64,000 nt of DNA from Axinella damicornis (lineage: Eukaryota; Porifera; Demospongiae; Axinellida; Axinellidae), in NCBI GenBank assembly GCA_963931865.1, contig OZ007510.1, positions 13,107,981 through 13,171,980 on the forward strand. Direction: 5' to 3'. The translations under genes and the position numbers were made by a program. Shown here in pieces: positions 52,847 through 61,241 of the stretch; position 1 is the first letter of the stretch, and every line of letters begins with the position of its first letter. The notes beneath the pieces are model-generated. The model did not search any database, had not been told where the DNA came from, and saw only the letters and a list, made by a program, of their open reading frames with translations.

Positions 52847-54099
52847 GATAATAGGGGTTCCGTGACCAAGAGTTTTGCCATTTTGATGCACAACATTTGC
52901 CCTCCAAAGGTGGGGCGGGGCCACTTGTATCAGGACACGCGTAAACAGTCTGACTGATCAAAGGGTTAACTAAGTGATGCCTGGCCATATGCTAGCCTTA
53001 TTTCCAGTCCCATGCCCAGCTTTTCGTCGCTTGCAGTACGATAAAGCAGAGAGGGCTTGGTACATTTCCTCAAGTGAGTGACGTCAAGGGTAGAAAGACC
53101 TAAATGAACGTGGGCGTATGTTGGTCTCAGAACAGCAAGAAGAGCAAAGGTACCACCAGGTAACATACCACACGTATCTGTTCCGCGCAATTTAGGAATT
53201 TGCGCAATCTCGAGATTGCGCAGCGCATTCTCGGAATCCCGAAATTGTGTGCCAATCTCGAGATTGTGCAAACAATCCTGAGATTGCGCAATACGTTTGC
53301 GCAATCTCGAGATTGCGCAAACGTATTGCGCAATCTTCGAACTTTTGACCTTAGCCATGTGGTTGACAGCTAGTGTGCTCGCGGGACGGAAACCGTTTAT
53401 ACAAGCGTTCTCCTGCTCCAGACGTGACAAGCGGTCTCCTGCTCCAGACGTACCTGTGGTTCCTGATTCAAGTTTTTGGTGAAACAGCCGGGGTTTAGTC
53501 AGGAATCTCGAGATTGCGCAATCTTGTCACTGCGCAATCTCGAGATTGCGCAATCTTGTCACTGAGTAACCTCGAGATTGCACAGCAATATTGCGCAATC
53601 TCGAGATTGGCACGCAATTTCAGGATTCCGAGAATGCAATGCGCAATCTCGAGATTGCGCAAATTCCTAAATTGCGCAGAACATATCTAGCTAGCGGGGG
53701 GCGACTGTCATACTCACAGAGCGTTGAGCGTGTAGATGGTTGGATAACACGTAAATTTTGCCATTTGTCGATTACGTCATGCTCATGTGAGGAAATGTAC
53801 CAGCCCCCCACCCCGCATTATCACACTGCAAGCGACGAAAGCTGGGCATGGGACTGGGAACGAGGCTAGCCATGTGCCTCTCCGAGACAGCTCTCCTGCT
53901 ACAGAGCAGCTGTAGTGAAGTTGCCGGCTGCACCCAGTGTAATTTGCAGCTGACAATCGCAGTTTAAAATGGCCCTAATGGAAGCACTTGCCAGCTGCCA
54001 ATTGTCAGGTTCTGTTAGACATGCCATCTGTCTCCTCCAACACACACACACACACGCACACACACACACACGCACACACACACACACGCACACACACAC

Positions 54100-54148
<49 letters not shown>

Positions 54149-56196
54149 ACACGCACACAAACACACCACACGCACACACACACCACACACGCACACAAAC
54201 ACACCACACACGCACACACACAGTCATAGATTGCATCTCCTACATCAGACTAAAGATGCTGGTGTTGAGGCGCCCCGACCTACTCAACATAGCCATGCAC
54301 CATGTGCTAAGCAAGCTGAAGAATGAGGTGTTGCCTGCGAACGACGACTACGGTGACAGAGAAGTGCTATTGCCGCTGCTGCACCTTTTCCGGGAGTTTC
54401 TCACCATGGTACGCAGATTGCTTCCACAGTTTTAATATCGTAATTCCCACCCTGCTCCCCTACACAAAACGTTCAGATGGGAAAAATTAGCCAGTAGTTA
54501 CGTTCCTGGTAGGTAAAACATTGTAATGGAGATTCTGACTACATTGTCGTGGTCCTGGGCTTTTTTACTGACTTGAACATGTATTGAGACTTGCAAGCAA
54601 GGTATGAGCATCATTCTGAAGAATGAGTTTGCTCTACCAGTTGGAGTGCAATTTCTACTTGAAAACGCAACTTACTGGTTCTGTATATCATACGAAATCT
54701 CTAAGCAGAGGGGACTCTGGACGTGACCACGTGATGCACTGATAATTGAATTCATGAAGCATAGGGTGTGCACTTGGACTGCAAAGTCAATTTGGTTGGG
54801 GTGCCCTAGCTCAGCATTTCTGAAATATTTTCAGTCGTAGTACTTGATACTCTGTAGAGCATTTGCTTATCAAATGCCTTGGTGTTACAGCTGATTCAAG
54901 TATGCTTAAGTTGGAGCGATAATTGACAACATGATTTTGCTACTCTGTGAGTCATGTCCCCCTTCCTCTGTCCTGTATACAAGGTACAAAGTATAAATCC
55001 TACAGTACAAAACACATGCAATTAGCATTTATACAACTTCCATCCCAATTAAGAACCATTCTGGCAAATTTACAGACCTACACTTGAAATAGTACATGCA
55101 CAAAGGAGAAGCTGCCAGACATCCTTTTACTACTTCCTCACTGAGATTCTGAAATAGAATGAACAAATATACATCAACCATAATAATGTATATCAACCAT
55201 GAAATCTTACGTACAGTATACACCCTGTATATGGAATGCAACCTAACTGGCAAGCAATTCTCAAGATGTGGGTGTACCAAGGCCTTTGCTACAGATTGAG
55301 TACTCCAAGGTTGTCAACCTGGAGTGTGGTCAGGTCAAGGTGGTTGACACCATTAACCTAACCCCAAGAAATGCAGGTGTAGATGATTTAATTTATCTGA
55401 TACAGCTGATTTATGTAGCTTTGCAAGCGCAGCAGCACAACGGTCTTCACCACAAAACCACAGTAGTGCGCACAAAATTTAATTAGCTGAGTAGCTTTTA
55501 TGGCTGTAGTATGGCTTGACGTCTACCTTGCGCTACTAGTTAATTGAATTTGTGTGCACTACTGTGGCTTTGTGGTGAAGACTGTCAAGCTGCTGCGCTT
55601 GCAAAGCTACATAAATCAGCGGTAGGCTACCAGCATGAAGTCATTATGGACTTGCTAGCCTATATGGCTGCTGATTAATCCAATTGTGGGCTGGTGACAG
55701 CTGTGCTCCATGTCAGCCACTGTCCATTTGACTGCCTGCTCTGGTCTTACCAGGATAAAACGTTTGGACATGAGCACTAATTGCACCTGGGATTGTGACC
55801 AATTTCAAAATTCAAACAACCGTCAAGTGTAATCTCATTGGATGACATGGCCTGCATTCCATAGTGTTTATTTTGCAAGATCCCCACAAACACAGTACCT
55901 CCCCTTCACACACATGCAGCTGGTTACTCTTACACATGCACACATCACACTCACACATTCATCCTTCTGCACATGAACTCACACACACACACGCACTCGC
56001 ACAGCTAACAAGTGTGGACCTAGTGGAGGCATATCAGGTGGTGATGCCGTTCTACATGTTTCCAGTCACTTACGCAGAGCCTGCGAAGCGAACATTGGAC
56101 CTTGTCCTCCTGGAGGGGAGGGTGAAGGGGACCACGTTTCGGAGAAAGATAATGGCTGAGCATGACCTCGGGGTCAAGCTGAAGAAAAGAAAGTGA
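51316..56196 (+). CDS. Unrecognised multi-exon gene, C-terminal five exons
   Basis: Exons 51316-51409, 51765-51820, 52517-52709, 54224-54408 and 56005-56196 join with GT-AG junctions and matching phases into about 239 codons ending KLKKRK and TGA. The first exon needs an upstream partner in phase 0, which I did not find, so the gene is incomplete at its 5' end. The protein is mostly amphipathic helices: a segment with LFLKEMYGYSPSIHLRHMYL, a conserved-looking stretch LVLRRPDLLNIAMHHVLSKL, then MPFYMFPVTYAEPAKRTLDL, and a basic tail. No signal peptide, membrane segment or catalytic motif was seen. The layout resembles a helical-repeat scaffold protein. I do not recognise the family. Intron 3 contains the 876-bp foldback element. 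Confidence 0.65.
51438..51479. mobile_element. TAGYCTCG foldback MITE, 42 bp
   Basis: TAGCCTTGTTCTCAGGC ... GCCTGGGAATGAGGCTA, no matching flanks. In intron 1 of the modelled part of the unrecognised gene. Confidence 0.7.
51526..51627. mobile_element. Palindromic MITE with TA-flanked CCGTAGTCGCGCG ends
   Basis: CCGTAGTCGCGCGTTATTAG and complement with TA at both sides, which fits a Tc1/mariner-type target. A related, decayed copy lies at about 48115-48215. Confidence 0.75.
52190..52515. repeat. CT-rich low-complexity tract
   Basis: TCCCCCACCCTCGCCCCTACC-like units, then CCTCCTCCATAT. It forms an extended pyrimidine tract ending at the acceptor of the exon at 52517. Pro/Leu/Ser-rich and Gly/Arg/Glu-rich frames here are artefacts. 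Confidence 0.9.
52780..52843. repeat. (GGT)n then poly-G tract
   Basis: More than 40 consecutive G with few interruptions; the length is unreliable in assemblies. Confidence 0.9.
52993..53868. mobile_element. TAGYCTCG foldback element, 876 bp, with palindrome array
   Basis: The ends TAGCCTTATTTCCAGTCCCA and complement continue into CCCAGCTTTTCGTCGCTTGC, the same stem as the 95-bp copy at 39491. Flanks GCCATATGC (52984-52992) and GCCATGTGC (53869-53877), 8 of 9 identical. The interior (53170-53345 and 53495-53685) has about nine copies of a palindrome centred on AATCTCGAGATT, arranged as two inverted blocks. No transposase frame. In an intron of the unrecognised gene. Confidence 0.85.
54035..54226. 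repeat. (CA)n microsatellite
   Basis: CA repeats with CG interruptions run directly into the acceptor of the exon at 54224 (ACACACAG/TC). Confidence 0.95.
55395..55630. repeat. Hairpin element around GCTTTGCAAGCGCAGCAGC
   Basis: The arms of about 90 bp include GCTGATTTATGTAGCTTTGC, GGTCTTCACCACAAA and CACAGTAGTGCGCAC with their complements; spacer about 55 bp. In the last intron of the unrecognised gene. The rest of that intron (54410-55395) has no feature recognised. Confidence 0.75.
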
Positions 56197-56346
56197 GTTA
56201 CAACCTCTTGGAATGCTGAGTGATCTAAGTTGGAACATAGATATTATAGCTCACGGAACGGGATTGGAAACTGATGACGTAATGCGATCAACGTCTGTTA
56301 CGGGTGTGGATTAATTGGAAGCAAATCGTTGCTACGCGATACGGTG

Positions 56347-57392
56347 ATGGCTATGGCAGAACACAGTGAAATGAGCGAGTGCGGTAAGTTGGACAATATT
56401 CTGTTGTACCTTGTCTGCTTTTATTATAACCTTAATGTCTTCTTGCGTGTTTAGGCGACTCCGAACTATTCCTTCGAGCCGTTTGTGCTGTGCCTTCAGA
56501 CGACGGATTTCGACTGCCATCACCTCATGCAGCGGATGCACTAACAGCTGCTACTTCCCTATTACAGTGGAGCAAATGCCCGGCCAACCAAGCTGCGTGT
56601 TCCGCATTTAGTAGGAGGTTATTGCAGAGCCTGAGGCAGTGTTTGCCAGCAAACAGCTCTCAAGCTGGCCGGGAGAAGATGTGGAGCAAGTTTCATCAAC
56701 TAAGAACGGCAAAAACTTTTCAAACACTGTGGGAGGATTTCCTGAAGGTCTCAACTAAATGTCCCCCCCACCCTATTCTCTACCAGTATCTTACTATTCA
56801 TATTTTCAAAGACCTCATCAGAGAACATTTTCCGACAGTTACTCCGTCCGCCACTATCCAGCAGGAATCCCTCACCTATGAAGAAAAGAATGCTGTTCGT
56901 TATGCTGCTGGTTATATTCCAAGAGCTTTGCGTTCAAAGCTTGAGCGTTCCAGTCATCCACTCAAAGAGGAGTTGATACTTTGCATGCTAGACCTCACAG
57001 ATGAAGATAGAGTTGCTGATGAATCGCAGGACTGGTTGCAGGAAATAGACCGGGGAGGCTTAAAGCATGTTAACTCAAACATGTACTTGTTGATGGCTGC
57101 AATGGAGCTAGAACTTCAAGTTCTTCTTCGTCAGGCTGGAACTCAGCAAATCAAACTAAAGGAGAAAGCCATTGCTAGCATCCAGGCCAACAAGGATGTG
57201 CTGTTGCGCTGGAGCATCTTGTCTGCAGACTGGGAGGCAGAGGAGGAACAGGCTCTGTTCCCAATGATCGTTGACTTATGGGTAACAATGCGTGGATTTG
57301 CTTTTGCCAGTGCTTGGGTTGAGAAGCACAAGAAACGCTCCAAGAAAACTTCACAAAAGTCAAAGGGAATTAGAAAACATTTGTTAAGTTGA
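56347..57392 (+). CDS. Transposon-encoded accessory protein, 2 exons, 324 aa
   Basis: Exon 1 56347-56383 and exon 2 56455-57392 join in phase (donor GGTAAGTT, acceptor TGTTTAGG) to 324 codons plus stop. The reading frame is undamaged. The protein starts MAMAEHSEMSE. It has the segment NAVRYAAGYIPRALRSKLER in the middle, an acidic stretch, then DRGGLKHVNSNMYLLMAAME and a Lys-rich C-terminus (KKRSKKTSQKSKG) that could be a nuclear signal. I have an impression of similar proteins beside transposons in invertebrate genomes, but cannot name a domain. It lies wholly inside the TIRs and faces the transposase tail. A DNA-binding or transposition-helper role is only inferred from context. Confidence 0.7.
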
Positions 57393-57497
57393 ATGTTTAC
57401 ATTGTACATTGCACATGTGATACTTCATAATAATATTATAATAATGTGAACAGTGAAAGTGAATTCGAAACTGCATGCTGCATACACAAAAACAGGT

Positions 57498-57815
57498 TTA
57501 CTCTGAATTTTGATGGTTTTTGGCTCTGCTTTGCTTTCTCCTCGGCAAGGGGTTGTTCTCTTGCTCAAGCACAGGCTGAGAGTCTCCCTTGTTGCCACGG
57601 CAATTCCCCTTGGCAACCTCCCTGCAGAACGAGTTAACAACCCGAAGAGCCTGTGTATTCTGCTCAAACTCCTTTACAGTTGGATTGTCATGCGTGCCCC
57701 CTCTCTGTCGCTGACAGCCAAAAAACTTTTCAAGTGGATCCTGACACACCCGGCGGCTCAAGAACACCTTCACCCCTGGTACCTTAAACAGGTATCGGAC
57801 CAGCTCAACAAAGGA
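57498..57815 (-). pseudogene. P-element/THAP9-like transposase C-terminal part
   Basis: After an acceptor-like TCTACAG on the minus strand the frame reads SFVELVRYLFKVPGVKVFL, then SRRVCQDPLEKFFGCQRQRG and DNPTVKEFEQNTQALRVVNS, before a Lys/Arg-rich tail and a stop at about 57498. The SQDxLExFF.xxRxRGG..DNPT order is typical of the end of P-type transposases. The N-terminal zinc finger and the catalytic region were not found within the element, so this copy is not autonomous unless exons were missed. Confidence 0.65.
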
Positions 57816-58664
57816 GTGGGCTGTAGAGGGCATGTAAATCAGACATTTCAGGTACAATTATATGATTTTTAAGGGTGCATGTGCACTACTATTTAAAATT
57901 ATTATGCATACAGATTTGCCTGTCCCAGCATGTACTATCTTAGGTACAAAAACTTTTAGGGCTGAAACTCAACATACAAAGGCAACAATTATAACTATTA
58001 ATGGTTCATTCTAGGAAACAGGGACTTGAACTTGCTAGTAAAGCACTAAACACCACAACAGAGCACTCATAGGGTCTAGTAGAGTTACACAAAGTCGACC
58101 ATAGTCACAGCTTTGATTATGGACATAGACGGTATGATGGTCAAGGCAAACCTAGATATTCTTTTACCAATGGATCTATCCTTACTCTGTAGCCACTAAA
58201 TTATCTTTACAGCATTTTAAAGTACTCCATAGCCCTTCAGACAGCTAGATATAGGAACACAAAACTTCAAAGTTGCCATAGTGTAAGTAACAAAGCCGCT
58301 TCAACCGTTGATATTATAGGATACATTAACCACATCGCCACAGAAACAGCAGGGTATTGAAATACACTGACTAGTGGGTAGACAAACGCTTTGAACGTAC
58401 CTGGGAAGATCAACCAAGTCCACAAAAATCTGTACGGAACTTCCCTAGGCCTTCAGTTTTCGTCTCTGCTTGCAGCTGCTGCGTCGCGCGCTGGAGTCGG
58501 TAACGTATAACAGACGTGGCCCGCATTCGAAGTATGCGCGTTCAGTGGGCGCGCGCCATCAGTTTCCAATCCCGTTCCGTGAGCTATAATATCTATGGTT
58601 GGAACGAGTGATCTAAGTTGGAATTATACACTCATAATCTTGTTTGGAAGATAAACTCATGATG

Positions 58665-59120
58665 TTTAGTTAATTAACAGCCAGTTTACACTACAGACCG
58701 AGAAGGGTGGATTCGCTCCGGTTCGACGCAGATCGATCTAGGAGGTACGTTTACACTACGCCGCCCAAGCGTTCCATGTACATGTGATTCAGGGTCGAAG
58801 TTCATGATTAGTCACATGCCCAGACCCCATTCTCACGAGACTAGTCATGTTCGATATACAACACCATGACAACCCCTTGTCTCGAAACCGGACCCTTCGT
58901 GATCTGGTTCGGATGCTATTGGCAACCCGTCCACGCCCTACCAACGGGTTCAATTCTGTATACACTTGGGGTGGGAGCGCTCCGGGTCGAACCAGTTGAT
59001 GGAGTTTGGTGGTCCAGTACGGAGCGGATCGGGGCGGTTCGGTTCGTGTTTACATTACGAGATAATTCGAACCAGTTCGAGCTGGATCAATCCAGAGCGC
59101 TAGTGTAAACGGGCTGTTAG
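58665..59120. mobile_element. TIR element with TAACAGCCMGTTTACACTA ends
   Basis: TAACAGCCAGTTTACACTA on the left and TAGTGTAAACGGGCTGTTA on the right. The interior has more GTTTACACTACG-like and GGTTCGA-type repeats. No coding sequence. A 36-bp TAGTCACATGCCCAGACC / GAGACTAG hairpin is nested at about 58810-58847. Confidence 0.7.
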
Positions 59121-59905
59121 TTGGACCGATACACTTGTGATCTTAGTGTAGAAATATGCACATGCACCAATCACATCGTAATCAACATTTATTTTACTGC
59201 TAACAGTCATTGCCGAGCGGGAAGCGAGGCAACTAATGCAGCAGGGCAGTCGAATCTGAGCTAGCATTTATATTATTGGGGCGAGCCTGAGCGAGCCCCA
59301 CATAGACGAGTTTGCTGTAAATTTTCTATATCGTACGTCGTGCCGTAAATCACTTCCTGCTCGTATTTTGTGTGTTCTTGCGTCATGCGTTATTTCCAAA
59401 CTGAGTCCACTCTGCATCTGGAGTCCACTCACTATCGATCATGATGTCGTGGAGACTGTCCAACTGAAACGTGAACTATATGAACCACCAAGGCCTTGCA
59501 AGGATGGATACTATAGCGGGGCGGTGAGTGGCTAAAGCAGTTCATGAAGACGGGGAGAGCGCTTCAAGCCATCACATGTCCTGCATGCAGAGCACATCGT
59601 CATGGTGTGCGCATGCAGCATGATAACTATAAGCCATCACGGTGTGATGTGCCTGTTAGACTGCTTCAGCTATCGCCAGAGGATGAGAAGTTGACTGGCC
59701 TGTACTCGGTAACACTAAATTCACTGTGGCCAGTCATGACACAGATCTGACATCAGCAGAGAACGAGGAAGTCAAAGACAGAGACCGCTCCCGGACCTAC
59801 CTGCCCGTCGGACTGCTTCAACGCTGTGAAGTGCACGAGTATATTTTTAGTGTCATCTGTGTCCTTAAGTTGTGCTATGCTCTCCATCAGACTCACGTTC
59901 TGATG
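59120..59905. other. Stretch with no gene assigned
   Basis: Frames at 59544-59750 and 59726-60193 are open, but splice context and composition do not favour either. No repeat array. Confidence 0.35.
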
Positions 59906-59907
59906 AC

Positions 59908-60010
59908 GTGCACATGCAACTGCTCCATGCACATTTCATCACATGCAACTGCTCCATGCACATTCAGCACATGCAACTGCTCCATGCATGCACATTCAGC
60001 ACCTGCACGT
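59908..60010. repeat. Short tandem repeat, about 24-28-bp unit
   Basis: Three to four copies of ACATGCAACTGCTCCATGCA plus CATTCAGC. Confidence 0.8.
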
Positions 60011-60358
60011 ACTTGCTCAGGCTCGCCCCACAATGTTCTGCATTCGTCTAATATGTATGTTTGTAACGCTCAGGAATGCACTCAGGAATGCAATAAGGAC
60101 GTCACTCGTACTCACTGTGCATATGTTAAGTGCGCGGGGGCAATACTCACTATGCATGCAGTGCGCATCGAATGTCATCCTTACAGTACATAGTACCAAG
60201 GGCGCATCGAGCCGCCGAAGGCGGCGAGAGGGCATGCAACGTACATAGACGGCAAAATGCTGAGTGTTACTAAATATAGAATTCAAATTTGGACTGTATA
60301 AGCACGTGAACCGTAGACGTGCGCCCATTATGCGGTCACTTTATTGTACTTACGATCG

Positions 60359-60379
<21 letters not shown>

Positions 60380-60389
<10 letters not shown>

Positions 60390-60850
60390 CGAGGGGCAAC
60401 CGCACTCCTGGTAGCCGCGTTGCAACCGGTTGCGACTCGACAAGCTGCGCTAGGTATTGCAACTCATTCCAATTAACGCACATACCACGTGAGGATAGGA
60501 CCTGCTCGCAACGTCGATCGATTGAGCTGAGTCAGCAATGGCGGCTCAAGGAGAAGACAAGAAACTGTTACAGCGCTCACAACTTCGCCAGCACGGTGAG
60601 TTTTGGCATATAAGCGTCATTGAACGACAGCGATCACGGCTGTGTGGTCAGAATCTTCGTGTGCCTTTCCTAAGAACGGTACTGCCACCGGAAGTCGAAG
60701 AGAGCGCTCGAGCAATGGCAGCCACGGCGAGACAAAAGCGCTCATATCTCCACCACCAAGGTGAGTGTCAGCACCAACTTTTATCATTCAGGTCAGTGCA
60801 TGATAGCGATCACGGCGGTGTAGTCAGAATTTCTGTAGGCCAAGCCTAAG
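60380..60850 (+). repeat. Dispersed repeat with splice-donor modules (best copy)
   Basis: Follows a poly-T run (60362-60389) and begins GAGGGGCAACCGCACTCCTG. Module 1 is an ATG at 60538 followed by AAQGEDKKLLQRSQLRQH and then CACGGTGAGTTTTGGC. Module 2 is an ATG at 60715 followed by AATARQKRSYLHHQ and then CACCAAGGTGAGTGTCAGC. Both modules also occur, inverted and degraded, in ERCC6 intron 15 and at about 3.0 kb. The poly-T end (poly-A on the other strand) fits copying through RNA, i.e. a SINE-like or processed origin, but the source is unknown. Confidence 0.7.
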
Positions 60851-60949
60851 TACCCAAACATTATATATATTATATTAATTATATTATTTACGCGGCACTT
60901 TATTTCCTATACCAGGAGTGTAACTTTACGGAAATTTTAATGCAAGAGC

Positions 60950-61241
60950 ATAAGGGTTGGACGGTAGCACAAACGGCTAATTTGGGAGTCCTCCCCACAA
61001 CGAAAAGGAGACATACAGCAAATTAAAGCAAGTGAGCAGGCTAGGTAACTTTGTACAATAAATAGTGTAAAAGATTTGTACAATAGGGGGAAAAGTATAT
61101 TGATGATAATGATAGATAAAATACAAAAGCACACAGTAAGCAGGTAAACAGGCATGAAGGAACAACTAGCGTACAGGATTTACAGACAAAAAAAGTTATG
61201 TATATAATGATATACATGATCAAAAACAAAAGAGAAAACAA
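60950..61241 (-). repeat. Probable 3' UTR of the non-LTR retrotransposon
   Basis: AT-rich sequence downstream of the retrotransposon stop with no poly-A tail or target duplication that I can define, so the 3' boundary is approximate. Confidence 0.4.

Larger units (their letters stand above)
56236..58597. mobile_element. P-like DNA transposon, 2.36 kb, 41-bp perfect TIRs
   Basis: Both ends begin CATAGATATTATAGCTCACG and stay identical as inverted copies for 41 bp. A 7-bp duplication GTTGGAA flanks it (56229-56235 and 58598-58604). TIRs starting CA and a 7-8-bp duplication fit the P superfamily, as does the transposase tail on the minus strand (57500-57815). A second, intact gene faces it on the plus strand. 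The region 57900-58400 has no recognised coding sequence except a donor-like CCCAGGTACG on the minus strand near 58402. It lies 40 bp beyond the stop of the upstream gene, so it may sit in that gene's 3' UTR. Confidence 0.82.
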
